NCBI GenBank assembly: GCA_040386335.1
Contig: JAZKFT010000024.1
Coordinates: forward strand, 1 to 64,000
Length of the DNA: 64,000 nucleotides
Origin: JAZKFT01 sp040386335
GTDB lineage: Bacteria; Bacteroidota; Bacteroidia; Chitinophagales; Chitinophagaceae
Direction of reading: 5' to 3'
Shown: positions 54,449-63,914 of the stretch, piece by piece
Layout of the letters: each line of letters begins with the position of its first letter
How positions within the stretch are numbered: position 1 is the stretch's first letter
Program-made: the position numbers and the translations under genes
The notes under the pieces: model-generated
The model's input: only the letters and a program-made list of their open reading frames with translations
What the model was told of the DNA's origin: nothing
Databases searched by the model: none

Positions 54449-55519
54449 CTATTTGAATATTTCCTGCAGGGTAGTAGCCAGGTATTGTTTGCAATTCATC
54501 CATGTATGTCCACCCGGTACGATATAAGGCTTAACATGGATCTTTTTGTCGTTGAACATGGCCAGGTTTTTCTTTACGCTTTCATACAGGAAGTCTTCTG
54601 TACCAACGCTAATGGTAAACAGCTTTAATTGTTGATTGACTTTATCTGCATCGGGTGACCAGTTGCTAAAGTTCTTTTGGAATTCTTCCGTGGCGGTATA
54701 GGGAGCATAGGAACAGATGTATGCGAACTTGTCCGTGTTCGTTAAACCAATGTTCAATGTTTGTCCCCCACCAACAGAAAAGCCAGCTACAGCCCGGTTT
54801 TTACTATCTGTTAGTACCGGGTAGTTTGACTCTATAAATGGAATGATATCATTGATTACATCCCTGGTAAAATCGGGCATTGGCTTTGGGCGGACATTAC
54901 CATAAGGCATTACAATGATCATAGGCACTGCCTTGTGATCAGCAATTAAATTGTCTGCAATAAAATTGGCATGGCCCACTTTTGTCCATGTTTCTTCTGT
55001 GTCAGAACCTCCATGAATCAGGTATAAAACCGGGTACTTTTTTTTGTTGTTGAAGCCGGGAGGTGTATAAACCAATAGTTGGCGGGTGCTGCCTAATGTT
55101 GTTGAATGGTAGTTGCGATAAGTTATTTTTCCATGTGGCACATCCTGCAAAGAATGAACCAGTGGAACATCGCCAGGAATGTCGACGATGCTTCTTTTGA
55201 AACGTTCATTGGCGAAGATGTAGGTATTGTTGGGGTCTGCAAGTTCAACACTGTCCACCATAAAACTGTAAGGATAAATATCTGGTTTTACAGGGGGCGC
55301 TGTAACAGTCCAGATACCTGAAGTGTCTTTTGTGAAAGGCAATGGCGAAGACAAAAATTCACCTTTAAGGATTACTTTTTGGGCAGTTCTTGAATAAAAT
55401 CTAAAAGTAATGCTATGGTCAGGATGAACATCAGGTGAACTGATAGCCGGGGGACGTTGCGCAATAGCGGCAACAGCTACGAAAAGAAGTGTGGCAGTGA
55501 TGCAATATGGCAATTTCAT
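54449..55519 (-). CDS. CBM48-CE1 esterase
   Basis: A 356-residue secreted protein (signal TATLLFVAVAAIAQ). The E-set domain (about 28-100) contains PDIYPYSFMVDSVELADP. The CE1 domain has YTPPGF, YLIHGGSDTEETW, nucleophile Ser248 in GFSVGGGQ and His338 in GGHTWMN. It starts 6 bases after the previous esterase stop, so the two are coupled. The shared wording with the 389-residue neighbour marks a recent tandem duplicate. Likely releases hydroxycinnamate or acetyl groups from arabinoxylan oligosaccharides. Confidence 0.9.
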   Translation of the reverse strand: MKLPYCITATLLFVAVAAIAQRPPAISSPDVHPDHSITFRFYSRTAQKVILKGEFLSSPLPFTKDTSGIWTVTAPPVKPDIYPYSFMVDSVELADPNNTYIFANERFKRSIVDIPGDVPLVHSLQDVPHGKITYRNYHSTTLGSTRQLLVYTPPGFNNKKKYPVLYLIHGGSDTEETWTKVGHANFIADNLIADHKAVPMIIVMPYGNVRPKPMPDFTRDVINDIIPFIESNYPVLTDSKNRAVAGFSVGGGQTLNIGLTNTDKFAYICSYAPYTATEEFQKNFSNWSPDADKVNQQLKLFTISVGTEDFLYESVKKNLAMFNDKKIHVKPYIVPGGHTWMNCKQYLATTLQEIFK

Positions 55520-55525
55520 GATGGA

Positions 55526-56695
55526 TTAGTTAAAAAGTAATTGGGTGGTTGTAGCTACATAATTCTTTACGTTCATCCAGGTATGGCCTCCCGGGGTAAC
55601 CATACTTTTATAATTGATGTTTTTTGATTTGAGGAAATCCATGAACTCAACAGCTGGCTTATATAAAAAATCGTCGGTGCCAACACTTACCCAAAGCAGT
55701 TTCATTTCCTTATTTGTCTTTGCAGGGTTTTCATATACGTTTTTAAAACTGCTTTCCATTTCAGGTGTGGAGAGGTACGCACTGTAGCAGCATATCCATG
55801 AGAATTTGTCCATGTTACCGAAACCTGTACGTAGTGTTTGCCCGCCACCTCTTGAAAAACCACCAATGGCGCGGCTATTACGGTTGTTAATGGTGCGGTA
55901 TTCCTTTTCGATGTAGGGAATAATATTGGCTACCAGGTCGGTTTCAAAAAGCCTGGCTCTTTTCACAGCATCTTCACCATCCCTTGACATGATGTCTTCT
56001 GGCTTGGGTTTGCCTGTTTGTTCAGCAATTCTGGCCATGGGGTTGCCATACGGCATCACTATAATCATCGGCGTTGCCTTGCCTTCAGCTATCAAATTAT
56101 CCAGGATGAGGTTTGTTTTGCCTACTTTAAAAAAAGTCTCTTCAGTATCTGTCGTGCCGCTGATAAGATAAAAGACCGGGTACTTTTTTTCAGGTGATTT
56201 ATCATAGCCTGGAGGAGTATATACCACTACCGATCCAGTGGAATTTTCAACAGATGGATAATACTCATAAGTAACAGCACCATGTGGCACATTCTTCATG
56301 GAGTGAATCAATGGGGTATCGCCCTGCACATCGACAAGACTTGCCTTAAATCTTTCATTTGGAAAAAAAGCCACATTTGCCGGGTCCATTACGTTTACTC
56401 CATCCACAATAAAACTATAGGGGTAGATATCCGGCTTTATAGATTCAACCGTTGCGCTCCAGATGCCAATAGTGTCTTTGGTCATTGGCATTTGTGAAGC
56501 TCCAAATTGGCCGCCTCCCAGTTTAACCTCTTTAGCGCCAGGTGCCAGGTAGCGGAATGTCACCGATTTATTTGCATTGACCTCCGGTGATACAATAAAT
56601 GGTCCCCGGGGTGGCTGGGCGTGGGAAAACCCGGCAATGAGTATGGCAACCATAATATGTTGCAACAAGAAAAGGCTTGATTTCTTTATTCTCAT
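55526..56695 (-). CDS. CBM48-CE1 esterase with altered oxyanion motif
   Basis: A 389-residue secreted protein. An E-set domain (about 33-105, PDIYPYSFIVDGVNVMDP) is followed by a CE1 domain with nucleophile Ser281 in GFSRGGGQ and His371 in GGHTWMN. Where its tandem neighbour reads YLIHGGSDTEET, this protein has YLISGTTDTEET: the usual HG motif next to the active site is SG. An extra segment (about 220-248) precedes the nucleophile. It is the first gene of the esterase-PQQ dehydrogenase-bicupin run and follows a 622-base region with a LacI-type operator. Activity is probable but may differ from the other copies. Confidence 0.9.
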   Translation of the reverse strand: MRIKKSSLFLLQHIMVAILIAGFSHAQPPRGPFIVSPEVNANKSVTFRYLAPGAKEVKLGGGQFGASQMPMTKDTIGIWSATVESIKPDIYPYSFIVDGVNVMDPANVAFFPNERFKASLVDVQGDTPLIHSMKNVPHGAVTYEYYPSVENSTGSVVVYTPPGYDKSPEKKYPVFYLISGTTDTEETFFKVGKTNLILDNLIAEGKATPMIIVMPYGNPMARIAEQTGKPKPEDIMSRDGEDAVKRARLFETDLVANIIPYIEKEYRTINNRNSRAIGGFSRGGGQTLRTGFGNMDKFSWICCYSAYLSTPEMESSFKNVYENPAKTNKEMKLLWVSVGTDDFLYKPAVEFMDFLKSKNINYKSMVTPGGHTWMNVKNYVATTTQLLFN

Positions 56696-57317
56696 ATGGA
56701 TTGGGTTGTTTTAATTTATGATGTATAGTAATGACGCATGCTATCCTCATCTGTAATATGGAATGTCCGTTTTTGGGCTTAGACAACAACAATATCAATT
56801 AGTGCATCAAATAGCAAGTGTCGATGGCCGGATGGTTTGCATGAACAAACGAAAGTGCGTGGAAGCAAGCATCATAGCAATTTTATAGCAAGAAAGTCTA
56901 AACGGGAAAGGTCCCAATCGGGCAAACAGATCGCTGTCACTGAGCTACGCAATAAAAGCCCACGAGCCGGCCGTTTTCAAGAACTACCTTTCCATGTCAC
57001 GAACTTAACAAAATAAGTGCAATCGATTGCGCCATGTTAAAAAAATCTTCGGTTTCGACGTTAAAAAATGTTAGCAACAATTGGGGAAAGCACAGTCCGT
57101 CTGCTATGTTTAACAATGTTTCCTTAGAAAGAGCAAGCGAATAACCTAGGTGTGATATGCAGATTTTATGACAGGTATACGCCAATTATATGGGTTGATA
57201 GCAAGCAACATGTATAGGTGTGATCCGGAGATTTAGTTTAATTCCGGTGGATATGGTATGATATTTACCCTTTCAGTTTACTATGAATTTAAGCCTCTGA
57301 GCCTCTGAGGTACTAAC
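56696..57317. other. long intergenic region upstream of the esterase operon
   Basis: This 622-base space holds a LacI-type palindrome at 57,018 and, on the minus strand just after it, TTATTTTG, one base away from the TAnnTTTG box. If that is the promoter, the esterase mRNA has a leader of about 300 bases. I see no gene in the leader: a 62-codon frame over the operator (56,997-57,185) is unconvincing. Near the GH51 stop there is a small direct repeat (GCCTCTGA twice, about 57,292-57,307). Confidence 0.5.
57018..57031. promoter_or_regulatory. LacI-type operator before the esterase operon
   Basis: TGCAATCGATTGCG contains a perfect 12-base palindrome (GCAATCGATTGC) of the same kind as the site at the lacI promoter. 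On the minus strand it ends a few bases before a TTATTTTG box, the same arrangement as at the GH43 promoter near 6,190. That supports repression of the esterase/PQQ dehydrogenase unit. Confidence 0.65.
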
Positions 57318-58859
57318 TCATTTAAGTTCAATCACAACAACACTGTACGGGGGTAATTTTACCTGGAGTTTATTCTTTTCAAGTTTTGCATCCGTAAATG
57401 GCGTTGGCACGATATTATCAGGTTTGTCGAAGCTATTATAGTTTTGCAATTTGTCAGACTTTAGAATACGCCCCGAAACAGCTTGATAAAGTCCTCCCTG
57501 CAGGTCAATACTGACATCCTGTGGCTTGTTTGCATCAATATTCACCAATGAAATATGTGTGCGCCCGGCATTGTCCCTGGACGCTGACGCCCATACAGCC
57601 TGTAATTTTTCAGTACCCAAAACATAGTCATTGCTAATGATCGACAGCGGAAGCATAGTGGATCCCTGGTGTACATTATACATTTCCATGACATGGTAGG
57701 TTGGGGTCAGAATCATTCTTTGCTCATCAGTAAGAATTACCGCCTGCAATACATTGATTATTTGAGCAAGGTTGGCCATTTTCACCCTATCACAATGGTT
57801 GTTGAATATATTCAGGTTACAGCCGGCAATCATTGCATCCCGCATGGTATTTTGCTGGAAAAGGAACGCACTATTGGTGCCCGGTTCAACTTCATACCAC
57901 CCTCCCCACTCATCAACTGCAAGTGCTTTTGTTTTACCAGGATCATACTTATCCATGATAGCACTATGTTTTGTAACCAGTTCTTCCATAAGAAGAGACC
58001 GTTGCATAGTTGTAAAATATTCTTTTTCGGTAAAGGCCGTTGCTGAACCTTTTTTGCTCCAGTCAATAACGCTGTAATGATGCAGTCCTAAGGCATCAAA
58101 CATTTTAGCAGGAAGCTCTTTCATTAAGACTTCTGTCCAGTGATAATCATCATCTGAAGCACCGCTGGCAATGCGATACAGTTTATCACTGTTACTCCAA
58201 TCTGTCATGAATGTTGCGTATTGTTTATAAACGTTGGCATACCATTCAGCAGTCATGTTGCCGCCGCATCCCCAGGCTTCATTACCCAACCCCCAAAATC
58301 CAACCTTCCACGGAACCTGTCGCCCATTTCCCTGCCGGAGGTCGGTCATAGGACTGCTGCCATTGGGATGAGATGTGTACTTCACCCAGTCTGTAAGTTC
58401 ATGTGGTGTGCCGCTACCAACATTACCGCTGAGATATGCTTCGGCACCAATTTCTTCACACATATTTAGAAACTCATTGGTGCCGAAACTATTATCCTCC
58501 TTCACATTACCCCACCAAACATTTAGCATAGCGGGGCGATTCTTCTTGGGCCCGATGCCATCTTTCCAATGATAAGTGTCTGCAAAGCATCCACCCGGCC
58601 AACGCAACACCGGAACTTTTAGTTTTTTTAAAGCATTAATTACATCCAACCTGACACCATCCTTATTCGGAATTGTTTTATTGTTTTCACCAACGTACAA
58701 TCCTCCGTAAATACAACGGCCAAGGTGCTCTGAAAAGTGACCATAAATATTTTTATTGATGGTGTCTTTTCCTTTATCGGATCTTAAAACGATATGGTTT
58801 TGAGCGTCTGCAGCGATAGAAATAACAGATATGGCAAGGCCGGAAATTATTTTTTTCAT
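57318..58859 (-). CDS. GH51 alpha-L-arabinofuranosidase, classic form
   Basis: A 513-residue secreted enzyme, the usual length for classic GH51. The start at ATG 58859 gives a clean signal peptide (MKKIISGLAISVISIAADAQ); longer readings run into the lacI gene and are spurious. Family marks are IYGHFSEHLGRCIYGGLYVG and LRWPGGCFADTYHW. Acid/base Glu194 lies in WGLGNEAWGCGG and nucleophile Glu317 in AVDEWGGWYE. It removes arabinofuranose from arabinoxylan oligosaccharides and differs from the large GH51 at 6,440 in lacking a binding-domain insert. It sits 157 bases after lacI, likely in the same transcript. Confidence 0.94.
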   Translation of the reverse strand: MKKIISGLAISVISIAADAQNHIVLRSDKGKDTINKNIYGHFSEHLGRCIYGGLYVGENNKTIPNKDGVRLDVINALKKLKVPVLRWPGGCFADTYHWKDGIGPKKNRPAMLNVWWGNVKEDNSFGTNEFLNMCEEIGAEAYLSGNVGSGTPHELTDWVKYTSHPNGSSPMTDLRQGNGRQVPWKVGFWGLGNEAWGCGGNMTAEWYANVYKQYATFMTDWSNSDKLYRIASGASDDDYHWTEVLMKELPAKMFDALGLHHYSVIDWSKKGSATAFTEKEYFTTMQRSLLMEELVTKHSAIMDKYDPGKTKALAVDEWGGWYEVEPGTNSAFLFQQNTMRDAMIAGCNLNIFNNHCDRVKMANLAQIINVLQAVILTDEQRMILTPTYHVMEMYNVHQGSTMLPLSIISNDYVLGTEKLQAVWASASRDNAGRTHISLVNIDANKPQDVSIDLQGGLYQAVSGRILKSDKLQNYNSFDKPDNIVPTPFTDAKLEKNKLQVKLPPYSVVVIELK

Positions 58860-59016
58860 ATGAAGTGAGTTTGCAATCAATAGTCGGAAAGCCTGTTTTA
58901 TTGAATGTTGAAAAAATTTACAAGTGGTGAAACCTGCGTGTTTTGTGACCAGATTGCAGGGGTGGCTTTTGCTTCCTGGATTCTTGTAATATGTCATGGC
59001 AATTAACGAAACGCTT

Positions 59017-60075
59017 TCAATCGGAAACTTCGGGTCTTGACAAAACCAGGACTGGATTAGTCTTCCTGGAGGAGTTACGCACAATGAGTTCCGATTTAAC
59101 GACAATTCTACTTTTTGCACCGATGTCATCCATTCCTTTTAAATGATCAATCAGATTGCGTGCACTAATCTCGCCCATTTCTTTACCGGGATAGTTTATA
59201 GTTGTTAGTTGAGGTTCAATAATCTTACTGATAGCATCATTATTAAAACCAACTATCGCAATATCTTCCGGAACCCGCACGCCATGCCGCCTTAATTCCT
59301 GCATACACACTGACGCCATAAAGTCGTTGGTAACAAAAAGCCCATCCGGGAATGGGACCATATTTAAAATTTCATGTGCCGCGTTCAAGGCGCTCTCTTC
59401 CTGCAGATCTTTCACCAGTACCCATTTTTTATTGTAGGCTATTTTGGCCTCACATAAGGCATCAGCGTATCCGCGGTGCCGTTGCGCATACACATTCCTT
59501 TTTAGGTTTGCGGTAAGTATTACTATTCGTTTGCAGCCCTGGTCGATTAGATGCTTTGTTGCGATGAAGCCACATTTATAATTATCTATTATTACATGTA
59601 TTCTTTCACTGTCCTCATCCACCCGATCAAAAAATATAACCGGTATGTTTTTTTCAAAGAAGACTTTAAAATGATCAAGATTGTTTGTATTCGAAGACAA
59701 TGATGCTATGACCCCATCTACGCGTTTATGGTATAGATTAAAGGCATTCGCTACTTCCTTTTCATAACTTTCACTTGAGTGTGCAATAATAATATCATAG
59801 CCGGCCTGGGTGGTTATATTTTCTATACCTGCTAAGACTGAGGTGATGAAATTACTATTCAACTCATGTAGTAATACGCCGATCGTGTGAGATTTTTGTT
59901 TTCGCAGGTTGCTGGCGAAGCTGTTATGTCGGTAACCCATTTCTTCTGCCTTTTCCAGAATTCTTTTTGTTGTGCGTTTACTTATTAATTTATTGTTTTT
60001 CAAAGCTCTGCTGACAGTGGCGGCTGAGAAACCCAATTCCTTGGCAATATCATAAATGGTAACATCTTTTTCCAT
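59017..60075 (-). CDS. LacI-family transcriptional regulator
   Basis: A 352-residue regulator. The N-terminal helix-turn-helix and hinge read TIYDIAKELGFSAATVSRAL and AEEMGYRHNSFASNLRKQKS. A periplasmic-binding-type effector domain follows (HTIGVLLHELNSNFITSVLAGIE, DGVIASLSS, GCKRIVILTANL, VPEDIAIVGFNNDAISKIIEPQLTTI in pieces). Members repress by binding palindromes with a central CG, and TGTAATCGATTACA lies 58 bases upstream of its own start. Related sites stand before the esterase operon, at a GH43 promoter and inside a GH31. A sugar or sugar acid from arabinoxylan is the probable effector; its identity is unknown. Confidence 0.92.
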   Translation of the reverse strand: MEKDVTIYDIAKELGFSAATVSRALKNNKLISKRTTKRILEKAEEMGYRHNSFASNLRKQKSHTIGVLLHELNSNFITSVLAGIENITTQAGYDIIIAHSSESYEKEVANAFNLYHKRVDGVIASLSSNTNNLDHFKVFFEKNIPVIFFDRVDEDSERIHVIIDNYKCGFIATKHLIDQGCKRIVILTANLKRNVYAQRHRGYADALCEAKIAYNKKWVLVKDLQEESALNAAHEILNMVPFPDGLFVTNDFMASVCMQELRRHGVRVPEDIAIVGFNNDAISKIIEPQLTTINYPGKEMGEISARNLIDHLKGMDDIGAKSRIVVKSELIVRNSSRKTNPVLVLSRPEVSD

Positions 60076-60548
60076 ATGTAGTTATAATTTGCAGCCGTTC
60101 GTTTGCTAAAGTAGGTTTTTTTTTTAAAAATGTGTAATCGATTACATAATGATGCTTTTATTTCTACTTCAAGGGATAATTCCCATTTAGAAGTTAAGTT
60201 CCAAGCATTTTAAGTAGTTTATGTTTTCAAAATTGCAATCGTTTCCTTCATTCTGAGTAGTTATGACTGTGAAGATGTTTCACTAAGGAGAATTAACCGC
60301 AAATCCCTTTAATTGCCAACCAGTATTTTTATGGGCAGTATCAACGAAATAACGTTGCCTTTGTTAAAGGTTACGGAAGTGAAGGGAGATCGGTTATTTA
60401 TGTTTGTATCGAAAAAGTATACAGGAGACTAGAAGAAAATGTTGTGAACGGCATTTTGCAGATGACACGTAATATTAAATAGGGAGCCTGGCGAAATGGC
60501 TTGCTTCGCCGTAAATTGTTCAAGTACAAATCATTTAAATTAATTTGG
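60076..60548. other. intergenic region between lacI and the FG-GAP gene
   Basis: It contains the lacI promoter area with the operator at 60,133. On the minus strand TACTTTAG, near the lacI start, is a weak -7 candidate. A 33-codon plus-strand frame (60,331-60,432) is too short to call. A 6-bp hairpin (GGCGAA/TTCGCC, about 60,490-60,510) without a T run lies behind the FG-GAP gene. No other element was recognised. Confidence 0.45.
60133..60146. promoter_or_regulatory. LacI-type operator at the lacI promoter (autoregulation)
   Basis: TGTAATCGATTACA is a perfect 14-base palindrome with the central CG typical of LacI/GalR operators. It lies 58 bases upstream of the lacI start codon. Its position indicates autoregulation. 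It is the reference for the matching sites at 6,187, 22,479 and 57,018. Confidence 0.75.
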
Positions 60549-63500
60549 TCATTTCGTCCTGTTAGTATTGTTACATTTGAAAACCCTCATGGAATCATTA
60601 TTCACTGCAATCAGAATTAGTTTTTCTTTTTTTTGATTAATAATCATCTTCATGTCTTTTACATCGCCGTTAGTAACAAAGCCACTTTTGTTGGCTGCTA
60701 TAAAGTCAAATCCTTTTCTACCATTTCCTTTTAACAGGGTACCATAGGAAGCGTCGTATCTACCAGTGGATATTTCAGTTTGATATTCGTTTCCTGCAAG
60801 TAGCAAATCGTTTATTCCATCGCCGTCAATATCTGTGCAAAGAATTGCGTTCACGGGGGCAAATTGTGCCTCAGGCGGCAGAATATGTTTAACATATTTG
60901 CCGTTTGCGATATTCTCTATCCAGCAGGTACGAGACTCATTACAGGTAAATATTTGCAGGTTTTTCGTCCCGCCTGGAAAAATAGATGGCATGTTGGCCA
61001 CTGCAAAGTCTTTGTGTAGCAGGAAGGATTTTTTGATAGATGGTACCTGTTCTGCAAACTGGTCGCGGTTAATAGACGGAAACATTTGTCGTTTTCCGTT
61101 TTCATCTTTTATGTAATAAAACATCACCGGGTCAATACTTCCATTGCCGTCAATATCCTTCGCGAACAATTGCATAGGATATTCGGACGTAATACGATAC
61201 CGACAGTTTTGCCCTAGATTTCCTGCCACTAAATCTATGTCGCCGTCGTTGTCTACATCTGAGGCAACCAGGCTGCGCCACATGCCGTTCATATTTTGCA
61301 GGCCCATAGTAGCGGTAATATCGCTCAACAAAACACCGTTATTTTTGAAAAACATGATCGGCATATATTCGCCTGCAATAACCAGGTCTTTCCGCCCATC
61401 TCCGTCGATATCAACCCAAACGGCACCTGTGGTCATACCAGGTGTTTTGAGGGACGGACAAACTTTTCCGGTAACATCACTGAAAACTCCCTTAGTATTT
61501 TGCAAAAGATAGCTTCTGGGTGGTAATGGATATGTTTTAGACACCCTTCCTCCGATAAAAATATCCTCGTCGCCATCGCCGTCATAATCGCAGATAGCCA
61601 CACAGCCGGCAATCGTCTTTACAGAACCTGGGATAGCCTGGCTATTAACAGTGAAATTTCCATTACCGTCGTTTAAATAGAGCCGTGGATGATAGAATGC
61701 GGATGTATCATCATACCGCGTGTCGCCACAAGCCACCAGCAAATCAACATTTCCATCACCATTAGCGTCAAAAAATATGGCGTTCTGGTCTTCCTCCATT
61801 TTTACGCCTTTAGATAGGGTGCTGCCACGAAAGGCCCCGTTTGGTTGCTGGCTGAAAACCTGGCCCCAAAAATTGAAACCGCCTCCAATGTAAAAATCAG
61901 TATTGCCATCGTTATTAATATCTCCCGTTGAAATAAAAGGGCCCAACTGCGAAAATTTTTGTGGTAGTAGCCGCTGGTCTCCATAATCGTAAAAGGGTAC
62001 ATCTGTATGCTTATAGTTCGCGACAAGCGTCGAAGTAATGTCAGTTAAAAAAGTGTTTGGCGTATTTGGCGCGGTTTGCCAGCTTTCATTGGCATTTTTT
62101 TCGTGCAGAACGTAAACGGAATCTGTTTTTAGCTGGTATAGGGTTTGTTTTTTCAAATTCGGCCAAACAATGATTGCTGAATCCAGCATTTTATCAGATC
62201 CTGTCCCAAAAATTATTTTGGTGTCTACACAACTTAAATATCCACGAACAGGGGATTGCTCCTGCATTTGACCTTGCCCTTTTGTATATAAATATATTTT
62301 AGCACCAAATCCATCTTTATTTTGTCTTTCTCCTTTTAATATAAAACCAATGTTGTGATTGGCTGGAGCAATGTTTTTTTTAATCGTATTATTTATAAAA
62401 AGAAAAGCTTCCTGATTTACATTATTCACTATTAAATCAAGATCCCCATCGTTGTCCAAATCGGCATAAGCAGCCCCGTTCGAGATAGATCGGTCATTTA
62501 TGCCCGCTGAGTCGGATGCATCCAGAAACGTATAGTCGCCCCTGTTTATAAAAAGGTAGTTGGGCAGATTTAATGGTTCTAGCGATAATAGTTTTTCTTT
62601 TAATCGTTTTTTCGCATCCATTTCTGCAGGAGTATTTGGGCTTATCGTTTGGCTGAATTGGATAAAATCGGCGTTAATAAAATCGCGGCCAATACCATTA
62701 GTTATATGCATGTCTTTCAGGCCGTCATTGTTAAAATCGGCCATTAATACACTCCAGCTCCAATCTGTCTCGCTAATACCCGCCATTTGACCAATTTCGC
62801 TGAAAAACGGTATGGCAGTATCGCCGTGCTGGTAGGTGCCGTTGTTTAACTGCAGCATATTGCGGGAAAACTCCGGCGAATAACCCAGGCGTCGTTCTGC
62901 TTCATACCGGTCGTAATTCATAAAAGAGAACGACAGCTTTTTCCGGAGGTTATTTTCCGGCATCATGTCAAGTGTAGCAAAGTCAATCTTGCCGTCGTTG
63001 TTGATGTCAGCGGCGTCAAGGCCCATGCTGCTGTAGCTTTGATGCCTGGTTGAAAGGTCAAGTACATTAGTAAAAGTGCCCTTTTTATTGTTCAGCCAAA
63101 GCTCATCGTTTGATACAAAATCGTTTGATACATAAATGTCGGGCCACCCATCGTTGTTGAAGTCGCTTATCGCTACGCCTAGCCCAAATCCATCTTCTTT
63201 TATACCCGCTTCCTTTGATACATCGGTAAAAACCGGGTGTCCCGAACCATTGCCATCACCATCATTTCTATATAGTTTGTCGTTGGCAGCGTAGTAGCCA
63301 CTCAGGTCTTTAGGGTAAATGGTATTTGCGGAGTAGGAGGCATTTAATAAGTAATTCACTAAAAACAGGTCAAGATCGCCGTCCTTATCAAAATCAAAAA
63401 AAGCCGCCTGCGAGCTATAGGTCGAATCTGCGATACCATATAATGCTGCTTCATCCTTAAAGGTATTGTCGGTTTGGTTTATCAGCAATTTGTTTCTTGA

Positions 63501-63914
63501 TCGGGTTGCCAGGCCCTTGCCATAGGTACACAAAAAGAGATCATCATAACCATCGGCATTGATGTCGGCAACGCTTACCCCCGTTATCCAATCGGTTGTT
63601 GTCACACCAGCTTCTTGTGAAATATCCCTGAAATGATTGTCACCCAGGTTAAGATAAAGCTTACTGCTTACCTGGTTACCACAAAAGAAAATATCTTTCA
63701 ATCCATCATTATTTACATCAAGTATGCCAACACCTCCTCCCATATATGAAAATTCGTTTAGCGCATCGCCTGGCATTTTAGTCTCGTCGATAATATTGTT
63801 GAAATTAATACCGCTTTGCGCAGCATTTAACTTGCTGAAGAGTGGCGCTACCCGATGGGTATTACAAGCAATGGCTGCCATTGCGCAAGTAAGGATAAAG
63901 AATACTAATTTCAT
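60549..63914 (-). CDS. large FG-GAP/VCBS repeat lipoprotein with ASPIC/UnbV domain
   Basis: A 1,121-residue lipoprotein (AMAAIAC, then NTHR). Many calcium-binding-like repeats of the pattern D-x-N-x-D-G-x-x-D occur along the chain (ILDVNNDGLKDIFF, VADINADGYDDLFL, ISDFNNDGWPDIYV, ADLDNDGDLDLIV), the integrin-alpha/FG-GAP propeller signature. They are interrupted near residues 530-610 by an ASPIC/UnbV domain (GAKIYLYTKGQGQ, SAIIVWPNLKKQ). A second run of repeats follows. Such proteins (CRTAC-like) are frequent near SusCD loci in Bacteroidota and are thought to bind glycans or proteins at the surface, but no member here is assigned a reaction. It may belong to a neighbouring locus to the right. 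Confidence 0.88.
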   Translation of the reverse strand: MKLVFFILTCAMAAIACNTHRVAPLFSKLNAAQSGINFNNIIDETKMPGDALNEFSYMGGGVGILDVNNDGLKDIFFCGNQVSSKLYLNLGDNHFRDISQEAGVTTTDWITGVSVADINADGYDDLFLCTYGKGLATRSRNKLLINQTDNTFKDEAALYGIADSTYSSQAAFFDFDKDGDLDLFLVNYLLNASYSANTIYPKDLSGYYAANDKLYRNDGDGNGSGHPVFTDVSKEAGIKEDGFGLGVAISDFNNDGWPDIYVSNDFVSNDELWLNNKKGTFTNVLDLSTRHQSYSSMGLDAADINNDGKIDFATLDMMPENNLRKKLSFSFMNYDRYEAERRLGYSPEFSRNMLQLNNGTYQHGDTAIPFFSEIGQMAGISETDWSWSVLMADFNNDGLKDMHITNGIGRDFINADFIQFSQTISPNTPAEMDAKKRLKEKLLSLEPLNLPNYLFINRGDYTFLDASDSAGINDRSISNGAAYADLDNDGDLDLIVNNVNQEAFLFINNTIKKNIAPANHNIGFILKGERQNKDGFGAKIYLYTKGQGQMQEQSPVRGYLSCVDTKIIFGTGSDKMLDSAIIVWPNLKKQTLYQLKTDSVYVLHEKNANESWQTAPNTPNTFLTDITSTLVANYKHTDVPFYDYGDQRLLPQKFSQLGPFISTGDINNDGNTDFYIGGGFNFWGQVFSQQPNGAFRGSTLSKGVKMEEDQNAIFFDANGDGNVDLLVACGDTRYDDTSAFYHPRLYLNDGNGNFTVNSQAIPGSVKTIAGCVAICDYDGDGDEDIFIGGRVSKTYPLPPRSYLLQNTKGVFSDVTGKVCPSLKTPGMTTGAVWVDIDGDGRKDLVIAGEYMPIMFFKNNGVLLSDITATMGLQNMNGMWRSLVASDVDNDGDIDLVAGNLGQNCRYRITSEYPMQLFAKDIDGNGSIDPVMFYYIKDENGKRQMFPSINRDQFAEQVPSIKKSFLLHKDFAVANMPSIFPGGTKNLQIFTCNESRTCWIENIANGKYVKHILPPEAQFAPVNAILCTDIDGDGINDLLLAGNEYQTEISTGRYDASYGTLLKGNGRKGFDFIAANKSGFVTNGDVKDMKMIINQKKEKLILIAVNNDSMRVFKCNNTNRTK

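Noticed and set aside
56997..57185. 62-codon minus-strand frame across the operator at 57,018
   Set aside because: Composition is not protein-like for this genome and it would place the operator inside coding sequence with no supporting feature.
58860..59129. Longer N-terminus for the GH51 gene
   Set aside because: It would overlap the lacI gene by over 110 bases, and the ATG at 58859 begins a perfect signal peptide.
60331..60432. 33-codon plus-strand frame (begins MGSINEIT) behind the FG-GAP gene
   Set aside because: Reads reasonably but is too short, has no recognised motif and no neighbour that would explain it.
60490..60510. Hairpin GGCGAA/TTCGCC after the FG-GAP gene
   Set aside because: Six-base stem without a T run on the relevant strand.
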